A DNA stretch of 64,000 bases from positions 31,844 through 95,843 of the forward strand of contig JAJDCP010000003.1 of assembly GCA_029260765.1 (NCBI GenBank), read 5' to 3'. This stretch comes from Planctomycetota bacterium (GTDB taxonomy: Bacteria; Planctomycetota; J058; JAJDCP01). The notes under the pieces were generated by a model that was given only the letters and a program-made list of their open reading frames with translations, was not told where the DNA came from and ran no database searches. A program made the translations under genes and the position numbers. Every line of letters begins with the position of its first letter. The first letter of the stretch is position 1. Below are positions 49,966-59,760 of the stretch, piece by piece.

Positions 49966-51942
49966 TCAGGGCAGCACCCGGTAGATCGAAAAACCCTGGG
50001 GCTGCTCGAGCAGGGGCTCGAAGAGCTCTGGGGCGCCTGCGAAGCTCTCCCAAACCTGTGGCGCTAGAATCCCGCGGTCTCCGGGTCCCAACACGACGAT
50101 GTCGATGCCCTCGGCCCGCAGCAGAGCATGCCGCGGGCGGGCCTCTCCAGCGGACAAGATCTGGCGTGCGCGATGGAAACGTCGCTGGATCTCTTCCAGT
50201 CTCGCGCCACGCAGGGCCAAATGACCCATCCAGCCCAGGTAACAACGTCGGAAGCTGACGTTGCTCAACACCTGACTCGACGTATCGTACGAATCCACCG
50301 GTCGCTCGAGTACGAGCGCATGGGCGTCCAGGGCCCGTAAGGTTGCGCGCGCTGCCCGCCACTCTGGCAGATTCTGATCGAGGCCGACCCACAGGGAGAG
50401 ACGGCGCAGCGACCAGGGCGCGCCATCCCCTCGGAGTGCCAGCCAGCCATAGCCTCCGCCGACAAGCATCAGCCCCGCCAACACTGCGGCGAGCCGTCGC
50501 GTCCAGGTGCGTGGCTCGGCGCTGAGGAGGGCGCTCCAGGACGCGACCCCGAGCACGACCCAGGCGAATCCCAGCACCCGGAAAGCTGTGGTGCTGCGGT
50601 TGAACAGTCGCACTCTGCCGACCAATACGAGCAGCAGCAAGGTGCCAAAAAAAAGTGCCCAGGCCGCGCTGCGAAGTCTGCGCTTGCGCCCAGCCAGGGC
50701 CAGCAGAGCAAGGATCAGCCAAGGACCGACGAACATCAGTAGATACCGGTTCGCGATCTGGGCCCCGCCGTCCCAACTGAAGACCGCGCGGGTCGGGCCC
50801 GAAATCGTCCCGTAGTACAACAGGCTCAGAGGGATGGCGCTGCAAGCAAAGCCGGCCAGGTAGCCACGGCTGGGGGCGCGGACCAGCAAAGCCAGCAGGC
50901 TCAGAGTGGGGACTAGAAAGACCGCATCCCAGGTGTTGGCGATCACAGACCAGCTGAAGGCCAGACCCACGCAGACACCGTTCGACAGGCTCGCTCGCCA
51001 GGACCGCGCCGCCGGGATGCGCAGCACAAACAGCAGGCTGAGAAGCAGCCAGATCAGATTGCTTCCATGGGGGTGGAAGTCACCGAAGGCGAACGTCCAA
51101 CCTGGAGTCTCGGCCCAGATCTCGTCCCCCAGTCCGAACATCCGGCTCAGCTTCCAGAAGGAATCGGGGGACGTGGGCGAACCGCCGAGCAGAAGCACCA
51201 GGCTGTACAGGTGGCTTCCAAAAGTGAGGCTTGCGGCCGCCAGGTAACTGAGGAGACGCCCGGCTCCCGCCTGGCGGAAGATCTCTCGCGAAAGCTGCAG
51301 AAACAGTGCTGGCAGCAGCGCGAACAGGGGGAGATAGGCGAGGGCTGGATCGACGAAGAAGACCTGGGCGAAGCGTCCCCAGAGCAGGAAGTTGCCTATG
51401 TAGTAGTGGATGGGCTGGCCCGCCAGCCAGGGATCTTCCCAGGGCACTTGGGGATGGATGGAGAATCGGCCGAGCAGCGAGACGTCCATCAGTTTCTCGC
51501 CCCAGCCCTGCTGGGGACTGAGACTGTAGTAGCTGAGCACCAGCAGCACACACCAGAACAGCGGCGAGCTCCCCGCGCGCAGCAGCGTTTGCCCGGCGCG
51601 CCGCAGCCGTCTTCGCGAGCGCATCAGAATCGTCAGGGGGGCTAGCAGGAACACACTGCTGATTCCTGGGCTCAGGGGCACACCCGCCAAGCTTGCCAGC
51701 GCGATCAGGTGAGCCAGCAAGAGTATACCGGGCAGGCACCATGTCTCGCGGCTGCGGAACAGCGCTGACAGGCCTGGCACTCTGCGGAGCCACAGCTGCG
51801 TAGCGGCTGCTAGCAGAAACAGGTAGGCCAACAGCGCCGTCAAGCCCAAGCATTCACGCGCGGGCAGACGCCACAAGAGCAGGTTCAAGAGGACCGGCGT
51901 TGCCCAGGCGAGCAGGCCAGCGATCTGTCTGCGGTGCCTCAC
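49966..51942 (-). CDS. Multi-span membrane protein of DUF2298 type
   Basis: 658 residues with about 13 hydrophobic segments. The region WEDPWLAGQPIHYYIGNFLLWG and, later, FAFGDFHPHGSNLIW corresponds to the two hallmark motifs of DUF2298 (YYY-type) membrane proteins, thought to be polytopic glycosyltransferase-like enzymes (Asp in the first loop, DxHPH in the second). A soluble C-terminal 150 residues follows. The GTG start at 51942 places the first helix at the N-terminus; a TTG at 52038 is a possible longer start. It is divergent from an ArnT/PMT-like gene and the two probably act on the same kind of lipid-linked sugar. Substrate unknown. Confidence 0.75.
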   Translation of the reverse strand: MRHRRQIAGLLAWATPVLLNLLLWRLPARECLGLTALLAYLFLLAAATQLWLRRVPGLSALFRSRETWCLPGILLLAHLIALASLAGVPLSPGISSVFLLAPLTILMRSRRRLRRAGQTLLRAGSSPLFWCVLLVLSYYSLSPQQGWGEKLMDVSLLGRFSIHPQVPWEDPWLAGQPIHYYIGNFLLWGRFAQVFFVDPALAYLPLFALLPALFLQLSREIFRQAGAGRLLSYLAAASLTFGSHLYSLVLLLGGSPTSPDSFWKLSRMFGLGDEIWAETPGWTFAFGDFHPHGSNLIWLLLSLLFVLRIPAARSWRASLSNGVCVGLAFSWSVIANTWDAVFLVPTLSLLALLVRAPSRGYLAGFACSAIPLSLLYYGTISGPTRAVFSWDGGAQIANRYLLMFVGPWLILALLALAGRKRRLRSAAWALFFGTLLLLVLVGRVRLFNRSTTAFRVLGFAWVVLGVASWSALLSAEPRTWTRRLAAVLAGLMLVGGGYGWLALRGDGAPWSLRRLSLWVGLDQNLPEWRAARATLRALDAHALVLERPVDSYDTSSQVLSNVSFRRCYLGWMGHLALRGARLEEIQRRFHRARQILSAGEARPRHALLRAEGIDIVVLGPGDRGILAPQVWESFAGAPELFEPLLEQPQGFSIYRVLP

Positions 51943-52254
51943 CGCAGCAGCCCTGCGGGGAGATTTCGGAGAGCAGTCTCGAGCCCGAAGGCGTTCAGCT
52001 GGCGGCTTGAGAACATAGAGCGGGAGCTCCGAAAACAATTCCTGGAGTGTACCCGGGGGTTCGCGTGATTCCTATCGATCGAGAGGGGCAGGGCCCGGCG
52101 CTGCGGCGGTGCCCGCGGGACATCGTCCGAACAGCCTGGAAACCCGCGTCGATCCCCGTCCCCCCCGGACACCCGGCACAGCTCGAAAGGCCTGGACCGG
52201 GCTGCTATAACGAAGTCCTGCTTATCTGGCCCGCACCGAAGGACCGCAGAGAAG
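51943..52254 (+). promoter_or_regulatory. Divergent intergenic region with extended -10 promoter
   Basis: TGCTATAAC (52203-52211) is an extended -10 element (TGn plus TATAAC) 44 bases before the plus-strand gene; the -35 region is weak. No gene is seen in the 312 bases. Confidence 0.45.
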
Positions 52255-53841
52255 ATGAACAAGCTGCGACGTTTCGCCGGGCTGGTCTTGATCCCCTCGG
52301 CGATCACCTATCTGGTAGTGGCGGGACTGCTCATCGCGGACTACGGACAGACCTGGGATGATCAGGAGAACTTTGGGATTGGTCACAAGTTCGTAGGCTT
52401 CTACGCTACCGGAGAGCTGCGCTTCGCGTCGGATGAACCTGTTCTGCTTCCTGGCCATCCACCCGTCTACAACACCCCTTTCGTCCGGGAAGAGCCGTTC
52501 AGGCAATGGCCGTTTGCCAACGAGATCTCCGCGCTCTGCTGCAACTTGCTGTTCTCCGGGCGCGGTTGGCCGGACGCGGTCGCGGCGCATCACTTCGCGG
52601 CTCCCTTGTTTGTCGCATTCCTGCTGGTGGGGATGGGCTGTTTCGTAGCCCGGCATTTCAACCGCTTTACCGCCCTTCTGGCCGTGGCTTTGTTGCTGAG
52701 CTACCCGAGGTTCTGGGGCCATGCTCTGAGCAACATCAAAGACATCCCCCAGCTGGTATTGTTCTCTCTCAGTCTTCTTGGCTTTGGGCACTGGTTTTTG
52801 GATGGCTGTAGCAAGCGGATCTGGTTCTGGTTGAGCTTTGTCGTGTTTGGCTTGGCTTTGGCGACCAAGGCGGACGCACTGCTGATCCCGGGGCTGGTCT
52901 TGCTGTGGCAGCTGCCACGCTGGCGGCGGGTGTTCGAGCGCGCGGCGTTGCGGGTCCATCTGCGTCGCTGGGGGCAGTTGGGGATGGGGCTGCTGGTTTC
53001 GGCGCTGGTCTTCGCTGCCTGTTGCCCGCCGATGTGGCTGCCTGGACGTTGGTTGTATCTCGAGTACATGGTGCAATACCTGCGCCAGATTGCAGTCGAC
53101 GACTCGGTTGGTTGGAATCTGTACGCACCCAGCACGATCCTCTACGTGACGCCGGTGGCGACTCTGGCGGTGTTCGTGCTCGGATGTGTGTGGAGCCTTC
53201 GGCGTGTGCACAAGACCCTCGATCCCCGGTCGCTCCTCGTCATTTGGGCCCTGGTTCCGGTGTTGCGCCATTGCCTTCCGGGCAGCAATCACTACGACGG
53301 ACTACGGCATTTCATCGTTTTCCTGGTGCCGGCGTGCATCCTGGCGGCCGATGTGATTCGGGCGGCAACTGCCTGGATGTGGGCGCGCTTCAGAATTCCG
53401 CTGGCAGCCAGTCGCTCGTGCTTGTGCTTGCTCCTGCTGGTTCCTCATGGCTGGGGCATCCTCGAGACCCATCCGTACCAGACGACCTACTACAACGCCT
53501 GGGTTGGAGGTCTGGGAGGCGCGCAAGCACGCAAGCTGCCCGAGGCCTGCGACTACTGGTGCACCTCCTACCGTGACGCAGGGCGTTGGCTGGATCGGAA
53601 CGCTCAGCTCCGAAGCGCCGTGGCCAGCTGGCCCAACGAAACGCTGATCTTCAGCTGCTTGCGCAGGGACGATCTGGGTCGTTGGGATCCGCGCCTTGAG
53701 CAGCCTCCCCCGCGCAGCTACCTCGTCCTGGTACCACGTTTCTCCAGCGCGTATGAGACGCAGCTGCGCTCGACACTCACCCTGGTCCACCGTGTAGAAC
53801 GCCAGGGCGGTGAGATCTACTCGATCTACTTCCAGCCCTGA
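52255..53841 (+). CDS. ArnT/PMT-like (GT-C fold) membrane glycosyltransferase
   Basis: 528 residues, about 11 membrane segments. The first periplasmic loop carries the acidic motif YGQTWDDQENFG (about residues 30-41), the place of the catalytic Asp pair in GT-C enzymes such as ArnT and protein O-mannosyltransferases. A family-typical LSNIKDIPQLVLFSL segment and a late loop GSNHYDGLRHF (about residues 343-353) follow. A polyprenyl-phosphate sugar is the usual donor. Acceptor unknown. The ATG at 52255 is preceded by AGAGAAG. Divergent from the DUF2298-type gene. Confidence 0.8.
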   Translation: MNKLRRFAGLVLIPSAITYLVVAGLLIADYGQTWDDQENFGIGHKFVGFYATGELRFASDEPVLLPGHPPVYNTPFVREEPFRQWPFANEISALCCNLLFSGRGWPDAVAAHHFAAPLFVAFLLVGMGCFVARHFNRFTALLAVALLLSYPRFWGHALSNIKDIPQLVLFSLSLLGFGHWFLDGCSKRIWFWLSFVVFGLALATKADALLIPGLVLLWQLPRWRRVFERAALRVHLRRWGQLGMGLLVSALVFAACCPPMWLPGRWLYLEYMVQYLRQIAVDDSVGWNLYAPSTILYVTPVATLAVFVLGCVWSLRRVHKTLDPRSLLVIWALVPVLRHCLPGSNHYDGLRHFIVFLVPACILAADVIRAATAWMWARFRIPLAASRSCLCLLLLVPHGWGILETHPYQTTYYNAWVGGLGGAQARKLPEACDYWCTSYRDAGRWLDRNAQLRSAVASWPNETLIFSCLRRDDLGRWDPRLEQPPPRSYLVLVPRFSSAYETQLRSTLTLVHRVERQGGEIYSIYFQP

Positions 53842-54037
53842 TCCTGTGGCTGTCGCGAGCAGGACGACTTGTTGGCAGACTGCGGGGAAACCTGGGCTCG
53901 AGGCCACACAGAAGCGGCTCCAGCTGTGATTGCGGCGCTCAATGGCGGACTGTCCGTCCGAACCGAGACGGACTTGCACGGTCAACGAGGAACCGCAGGT
54001 AGAACTGCAACTCCTGCGCAACGGGCTCGGTCGAACC

Positions 54038-54685
54038 TCAATCTCGCGACTCGACCAGCGCCCGAAGCGTGGCGAGCTCCTCCGCGAACACTGCGATCTG
54101 CCGCCGCAGGGCAGCGACGACGTCGGCCGGAGGCTCGTCCTGCGCGGCCTGGGGCTGGTCCAGAATGCCGACAAGCTCGCGCAGCTGCTGGATGCGGCCC
54201 CTGCTCGCGTTGACGATGAAGCTGGACGATGGCGCATCGTAAGCGACGCACTCCCCAGGAACGCCTCCTGTGTCGAGGATGGTGCGCAGGTCACACAAGA
54301 GCTCCCAGTCCCCGTCAGGCGGCGGGCGGCGATGGCGCAACGGGATCACTTCCAGCACCTGGACAGACCGGTCGACGGCGGCCGGCACGACGCGCACCAG
54401 CGTCATCTCGGCATCGTGCGAGAAGAAGACACAACCGACGCTCTCAGCGATGGCGCTGAGCGCATCCAACCAAGGGACCTGCAAGATATTGACACTCACC
54501 TTTCCCTGGACGTCGGGGTGGATCACGATGTTCCGGTCGACCTGCCGCGCAAGGAGGTCGAGGACGACACGGATGTCGGCGTCGGCGAATTCCATCGTCA
54601 CCAGCTCAGATGCCTCGCCCTGCTGTGCCTCCAACTGAAGAGTCGCGAGCAGGATGCAGCCTGCAAGAAGAAGACGGGTGCCCAT
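54038..54685 (-). CDS. Exported lone STN (secretin/TonB N-terminal) domain protein
   Basis: 215 residues. An N-terminal signal sequence (MGTRLLLAGCILLATLQLEA; it contains LAGC but the hydrophobic stretch continues, so signal peptidase I is more likely than lipidation). Residues about 28-100 read VTMEFADADIRVVLDLLARQVDRNIVIHPDVQGKVSVNILQVPWLDALSAIAES, the STN/N0 domain found at the start of secretins and TonB receptors. No secretin barrel follows; the rest has one more beta domain and a short C-terminal coiled coil (VVAALRRQIAVFAEELATLRALVE). GGAGG precedes the ATG at 54685. Divergent from the transmembrane kinase gene. Confidence 0.8.
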   Translation of the reverse strand: MGTRLLLAGCILLATLQLEAQQGEASELVTMEFADADIRVVLDLLARQVDRNIVIHPDVQGKVSVNILQVPWLDALSAIAESVGCVFFSHDAEMTLVRVVPAAVDRSVQVLEVIPLRHRRPPPDGDWELLCDLRTILDTGGVPGECVAYDAPSSSFIVNASRGRIQQLRELVGILDQPQAAQDEPPADVVAALRRQIAVFAEELATLRALVESRD

Positions 54686-54741
54686 TTCTGCCTCCACCTT
54701 TTGCTATGCTGAAACGATCGAGAGCGGGAGTTCTACAATAC

Positions 54742-56634
54742 GTGAAATGTCCGATCTGTGGCAGCATCCATGAGCCTGCGACCACCTGCCTTGCTGCGGC
54801 GACAGCACATTCCACGGCAGCAACAGTCGCTAGCGACCGAGTGCAGGCTTCCGATCTCGGACTGCTCGGTCGCGTGCTCGAAGGGTACTGCATCGGGGAG
54901 CTCCTGGGTTGCGGTGGCATGGGAAGTGTATTCCGTGCCCGGCAGCTCGAGTTGGGCCGTGATGTGGCGATCAAGATCCTCCATGGTGCCTCCGAGACCG
55001 AGATCGAACGCTTTCGAAGGGAGGCGCGCGGACTGGCCCGGGTGCAGAGTCCGCATATTGTCGACATCCATCAGATCTTCGAGAGCTCCGGGCGGCTGTG
55101 CATCGCGATGCGTCTCGTCGAGGGCGGCTCGGTCCGCACACTGCTGCAGCGCAGAGGGAGGCTGACGCCGGCACTGGCCGCCGAAATCGCTCGCCAAGCA
55201 GCGCTCGGTCTGTGGCACGCTGCCGCGGAAGGGGTCACGCATCGCGACATCAAGCCCGACAATCTCCTCCTGAGCCGAAGCGGTCAAGTCCGCATCGCAG
55301 ACTTCGGGGTCGCGCACGTCCGCGATGAAAGCTCGCGTCTCACCGTCGAGGGGACCCTGCTCGGGACCCCTGCCTACATGTCTCCTGAGCAGTGGAATGA
55401 TAGCCGCAGCAGCGATCACCGCTCCGATCTGTACTCCCTCGGCTGCACCTTGTTCGAGATGCTCGTCGGCGAGCGCCCCTTTCGGGGCCCGACCAACACC
55501 AACTACATGAAGCAGCATTGCCTTGACCCGGCTCCCGACCTCCGCGACGAGTGGCCGGAGGTTCCCATGACGCTGGCCGAGGTCGTCGCCCGTCTGCTGC
55601 AGAAGGATCCTGCGCAGCGTTTCCAGACTGGTCAGGAGCTGGCGGACGCGCTCCTGCCGTCGTGCGCGGCTGAAGGCTTGGCTGCTGCCTTCCCCAAGCG
55701 CGGGGAAGGCGAAGTTCCCGTGACCCATCGAGCTCCTGCTGTCACGCCAACCGCAGGCAACGCTGACCTGCACACGCAGCGCGCAGCGCCCGTCGGCCGC
55801 TGGGCTTGGCTCCTCGCGTTGCTCCTGGGACTGCTCGGGCTGTTGCTCGCGCTCGAGCTGCTCGGCGTTGGAGCCGATCCCGCTCCGCAGCCGGGCGACC
55901 CGAAACATCCCGGGCCCCACGCCGACACATCCCAGGTGCGTGGCTCCCGCGAGAGAGAGGCCCTGCTGGTGAGGCTGATACAGATCCTCGCCGAGCTCAG
56001 AAAGGTCGAGCAGTCCGGGCTACGAGAGGAGCTGGCGCGTGTCGATCTCCTGCACACAGAGGCCCACACGATCACCGGGACCGACGCCGGCGAGCTGGAG
56101 CCTGAGCTCGCAGAGCTGCTCGTCGAAGTGGACACGACCTGCGTGAAGATCCGCCGCCAGAACAGCCGCGTGTGGGTTCTCGCGCTGGAGCACCAGGTTG
56201 TAGACCTGATCGAGTCGATGCAGGCAGACGTTCAGGACAGCCGCTTCTCGGAGGTCGAACACACCTACCAGCAGTTCGAGGCGCTCCTGACCGGCAAGGA
56301 CGAGGACTTCTACCGCGAAGCGATCGCTAGCTGGCGGGAGAGCGCCGAGCGGTGGCGACGCATCGCGCTGGAGCTGCGGCAGGCCTCGAGTCTGGCCATC
56401 GACCTCAGCGGCATCACCTTCGAGCATCGTACGGATACCTACAGTGCCGTCGTCAACGGCCACGTGCTTCGTGACGGCGATTTTGTGAGCGAAACGAGTG
56501 GGGTGTTCATCCCTGAGCTGCGCGTGGTCAAGGTGGAACAGAACAGCGTGCAGTTCCGCTTCCGGGACGTCACCTTCTACTGGATCATGAATCTAGACAA
56601 GCCGAACGGCTTCACGTGGGTCGCAGGTGAGTAG
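54742..56634 (+). CDS. Transmembrane serine/threonine kinase with zinc-ribbon N-terminus
   Basis: 630 residues. The first residues MKCPICGSIHEPATTC suggest a small zinc-binding knuckle. The kinase domain (about 49-306) has LLGCGGMGSVFRA, AIKIL, HRDIKPDNLLL (167-177), IADFGVAH and GTPAYMSPEQW. One membrane helix (about 355-376) is followed by an outside part of about 250 residues, coiled coil then beta (LAIDLSGITFEHRTDTYSAVVNGHV to the end). The start is uncertain: GTG at 54742 gives the CPxC knuckle at the very N-terminus; an ATG at 54706 lies inside a likely extended -10 element (TGCTATGCT, 54701-54709). The layout suits a receptor kinase sensing envelope state. Confidence 0.9.
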   Translation: MKCPICGSIHEPATTCLAAATAHSTAATVASDRVQASDLGLLGRVLEGYCIGELLGCGGMGSVFRARQLELGRDVAIKILHGASETEIERFRREARGLARVQSPHIVDIHQIFESSGRLCIAMRLVEGGSVRTLLQRRGRLTPALAAEIARQAALGLWHAAAEGVTHRDIKPDNLLLSRSGQVRIADFGVAHVRDESSRLTVEGTLLGTPAYMSPEQWNDSRSSDHRSDLYSLGCTLFEMLVGERPFRGPTNTNYMKQHCLDPAPDLRDEWPEVPMTLAEVVARLLQKDPAQRFQTGQELADALLPSCAAEGLAAAFPKRGEGEVPVTHRAPAVTPTAGNADLHTQRAAPVGRWAWLLALLLGLLGLLLALELLGVGADPAPQPGDPKHPGPHADTSQVRGSREREALLVRLIQILAELRKVEQSGLREELARVDLLHTEAHTITGTDAGELEPELAELLVEVDTTCVKIRRQNSRVWVLALEHQVVDLIESMQADVQDSRFSEVEHTYQQFEALLTGKDEDFYREAIASWRESAERWRRIALELRQASSLAIDLSGITFEHRTDTYSAVVNGHVLRDGDFVSETSGVFIPELRVVKVEQNSVQFRFRDVTFYWIMNLDKPNGFTWVAGE

Positions 56635-57029
56635 CGCCCTGGGCTCGAGTTGGAGATCGACCGCGTCGTCTTCGGAGTGGAGTCAGGTCGGGCGGAGAGA
56701 GAAGCCGGGCGTGCTCCACGCTCGGGTCAGCGCTCCTCGAAGACCTCCTCCACGGCCGCGCGTTGGCGAAGATCGTCCAGCTGGACGTCCAGTTGAGCGC
56801 AAGCGCTCTCAAAGATGGTCTCCAACCGCGCGCACGCCTCCAGACGGTTCCCGGTCCTCCGCTACACTGTGCAGCACAGCGCTGCACTGCACAGACCTGA
56901 CGGAGAAACCCGCGCGCTCCTTCGGGCCCGTTCCGGCCCTGGATCCCCTGTACAAGCGGATCGGCGTCTATGGCACGGCGTTTCCTAGGACCTCCTCCAG
57001 CCGCCTATCTGGCTTATGGAGAGAACCCG
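56635..57029. other. Intergenic region
   Basis: About 395 bases without a supported gene. A short minus-strand open stretch (56727-56825) with coding-like acidic helical text is discussed under rejected items. CTGTGCAGCACAGCGCTGCACTGCACAG near 56867-56896 is an imperfect palindrome. Confidence 0.4.
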
Positions 57030-59381
57030 ATGAATCGCACAGCCCTGTTCGTGTTTCTGAGCGCCGCCGCCTTCGGCCAAACCATCCAACCCAAGCCCTC
57101 CGAGGTGGGGCGCGTCCAAATCTACGACAGCTACCAGATCGAGACCCCCCGCATCTACCAGGTGCCCGGCTTCGGCCAGCCGACCGGCTACCGCGCGGAG
57201 ATCGTCGGTCTTCGCAAGGGCGAGGTGCTCATCGAAGAGAACAACCGGGTCGTCGCGACCACCCCCGTCGATCTCGAGGCCGCCGGACGCATCCCGACGA
57301 CCGCCGACGGCCCGTTCGGCGATGACGACCACCCGTTCTTCGAGTCCCTGACCGAGCTGATTGCCAGCCACGCCATCGGGATCAACGCCCCCTCCATCCA
57401 GATCGCCGTCGCCCACCAGGGACGGCTGAAGTACTTCCGCTCTTTCGGCTGGGCGGGCCTGCGCTTGCAGTCGAACCCCGTGCCGGTCGGATCGGCCGGG
57501 CGCTACCGCATCGCCTCGGTGACCAAGCCGATCACTGCCTGGGCGCTGATCCGCTACTGGGAGCAGAACCTGCGCAGCAGCATGACGCTCGAGGAATTCC
57601 TCGCGGACGTGCGGCCCCTGGAGGAGCTCGCCCAGAGCCCGCAGTTCGATCCCTTCCTCGACAGCGCGGTCGGCTCGATCTCTACCGACGACTTGCTGCG
57701 CCATTGCGGGGGCTTCCTCGGCTCAAACACGTTCGGTCCGACCAACGACGCCAACTCTGGCATCTTCGACCACCCGTGGCTGCACGCGCAGGGTGCCGGG
57801 CTCTATCCGCTCAGCACGCAGGAGACCCACTCGGTCTACCGGAACATCAGCTTCTACCCCTTCCCGCTGATGCAATACAGCAACACCGGCTACAACTATC
57901 TCGCGCGCTACCTCGAGTCCCAGACCGGCACACGCCCCGACATCTGGCTGCGCGAGAACCTGCTGCGGCCGCTGGGGATCCGCCACACCGAGCGCGGAAA
58001 CAGCCGCTTCGAGGACCGCCTCGACGGCGAAGTCAGCTACAACGGGACCGCTCTTTCGACCAACGTGCTCGAGGAGAACGGAGCACCGGTTCCCTCTCCC
58101 TACGGGTCATTCCACATGGAGTCGCTGCACGGCTCGACCAATCTGATCGCCAACGCTGCCGACCTGGCCCGCTTCGCGAGCATCTTCGAAGCGGGCACGC
58201 CGCCGCCGATGTTCAGCCAGGAGATCTTCGACACAGCCTTCCGCAGCTTCCAGGAGCTCGGCTACTTCACCCACATGGAGGCGGAAAGCGGCAAATACGT
58301 GACCGACCTGGACAAGTTCCCGGCGGGAGGATGGTGGGTCACGAGCGACAGCGGCAGCCTGATGCACAACGGCTCGATGCCCGGTACCCGTGCCTACGTG
58401 CTGCACCAGCGGCAGAGCACCGGGCTCAGCATCGCGATCCTGTGCAACGAGCGGAGCGTGCCCTACAACGGCGGGACCATCGACCCGATCGCTGGCAGCG
58501 ACACCAGCGTGGTCAGCCTGAGGGACCAAGTCCGGAGTTGGCTGATGAGCGGCCTTCTTCGGTCGGATTGGCCCGACGCCCTCGACCTGTTCGAACACCA
58601 CGGCTACTACAGCCCTGAGGACCAGCACCTCGCGCTGAGCGTCCGCGAGCAGGATCTGCCCGGCATCGTTTTCGACCAGCTCAACCGACGGCGCTTCCCG
58701 ATGGTGGTCGAAGGAGACGACACCGGCCGGCAGTCGGTGATCTTCGACACGCGTTTTCCGAACGGCGCCGTCAGCGTCGTGCTGGCGAGAGACTTCGACT
58801 ACTACCTGCAGCAGGTTCAGAACGCGAACCAGCGCATCGTCTCGCTCGACAGCTACATTTTTGAGGGCGAGCCGCACTACAACATCACCGTCAACGCCGA
58901 GGCCCCGTCCGTGGACTGGCATGCCTCCGCGAACCAGACCATCGGAGCCTTCAGCCAGGAGTGGAGCCAGCTCGACGCGCAGGGCTACGTGATCTCGGAC
59001 ATCTCGGTCGTGCTCGACAAGGGGAAACGGTACTACACGACGCTCTACACCCGGCCGTTCGACAAGCAGTCGAAGCTCGAGGTGCTCCCGCCCAACCAGG
59101 TGGCCGCAAGGGACGCGCACTACCGTTCCCTCGGCTACCACCTCAGCTGCATCGACGGCTTCGTCGACAACCTGGGCGACGACAAGCTGGTCTGCGTGTG
59201 GCTCGCCGGCCAGGCCGACCGCTCGACCCTCGCCCTCGACCTGGATGCGACGTCCTTCGAAGATCGCCACGACGACTACACAGTCGGCATGACCAAGATC
59301 ATGCGCATCGTCGACCTGACCTGCATCGACGATGGGACGAGCGCAGGGCGCTTCTCCGGGGTTTGGGCGAACGAGGACTGA
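57030..59381 (+). CDS. Secreted serine beta-lactamase/penicillin-binding-like protein
   Basis: 783 residues with a signal peptide (MNRTALFVFLSAAAFGQ). The class C beta-lactamase/transpeptidase fold spans about 100-500: the active-site SxxK is IASVTKPITAW, the YxN motif is YSNTGYNYLARYL, and the third motif is LMHNGSMPGT in place of KTG (HxG is common in esterase-like members). The remaining 280 residues contain repeated beta units of the kind found after such domains (FDQLNRRRFPMVVEGDD, WSQLDAQGYVISDISVV). It may be a carboxypeptidase, esterase or amidase outside the cytosol; not necessarily antibiotic resistance. GGAGAG precedes the ATG. Confidence 0.85.
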   Translation: MNRTALFVFLSAAAFGQTIQPKPSEVGRVQIYDSYQIETPRIYQVPGFGQPTGYRAEIVGLRKGEVLIEENNRVVATTPVDLEAAGRIPTTADGPFGDDDHPFFESLTELIASHAIGINAPSIQIAVAHQGRLKYFRSFGWAGLRLQSNPVPVGSAGRYRIASVTKPITAWALIRYWEQNLRSSMTLEEFLADVRPLEELAQSPQFDPFLDSAVGSISTDDLLRHCGGFLGSNTFGPTNDANSGIFDHPWLHAQGAGLYPLSTQETHSVYRNISFYPFPLMQYSNTGYNYLARYLESQTGTRPDIWLRENLLRPLGIRHTERGNSRFEDRLDGEVSYNGTALSTNVLEENGAPVPSPYGSFHMESLHGSTNLIANAADLARFASIFEAGTPPPMFSQEIFDTAFRSFQELGYFTHMEAESGKYVTDLDKFPAGGWWVTSDSGSLMHNGSMPGTRAYVLHQRQSTGLSIAILCNERSVPYNGGTIDPIAGSDTSVVSLRDQVRSWLMSGLLRSDWPDALDLFEHHGYYSPEDQHLALSVREQDLPGIVFDQLNRRRFPMVVEGDDTGRQSVIFDTRFPNGAVSVVLARDFDYYLQQVQNANQRIVSLDSYIFEGEPHYNITVNAEAPSVDWHASANQTIGAFSQEWSQLDAQGYVISDISVVLDKGKRYYTTLYTRPFDKQSKLEVLPPNQVAARDAHYRSLGYHLSCIDGFVDNLGDDKLVCVWLAGQADRSTLALDLDATSFEDRHDDYTVGMTKIMRIVDLTCIDDGTSAGRFSGVWANED

Positions 59382-59612
59382 GCGCTGCCCGCTCGGGCGG
59401 GGTCTACTCCTGCCCGTCGATCGGATCGTCACAAAGCACTTTGGCAGAATGGCTTGTGGCGACGAGATCTGCCTTTGCTGCCGTCACCTGTGGCATGATC
59501 TTGCCGTCGACGCCGACGACCGCCAGCCCTGGCCCGTCTGCTGTCTCGAGACCCTCGCAGAAGCCTTCAAAGAAGCCATCGCTGGCAACAACGGTCCATA
59601 CCCTGGCAAGCA
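59382..59612. other. Intergenic stretch
   Basis: No gene recognised between the beta-lactamase-like gene and the repeat at 59613. Confidence 0.4.
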
Positions 59613-59760
59613 CGGTCACGGTCACGGTCACGGTCACGCAGAGACGGGCCACGAACCACGGACCACGGGCGTACAAATCGTTGTGTACCAATAGAATACA
59701 CTCGTGAACCGTTGGCCGTAGGCCGTTGGCCGTGTGCCGTGACCGTCGGAATCCAGGGCT
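59613..59760. repeat. Short tandem CGGTCA units and GGCCGT-type repeat
   Basis: CGGTCA four times in tandem (59613-59636), then CCACGAACCACGGACCACGG, and after 70 bases a run of GTTGGCCGTAGGCCGTTGGCC (about 59710-59732). This low-complexity DNA adjoins the broken end of the nucleotidyltransferase gene. Confidence 0.7.

Noticed and set aside
54610..54741. Start of the transmembrane kinase at the first in-frame ATG/TTG region upstream
   Set aside because: It would overlap the divergent STN gene and the likely -10 element; the CPxC knuckle start at 54742 is more natural.
56727..56825. Tiny minus-strand frame (about 32 residues) with acidic helical residues (IFESACAQLDVQLDDL)
   Set aside because: It looks coding by residue pattern, but has only a TTG start with a distant GGAGG and no known family; too weak to annotate.
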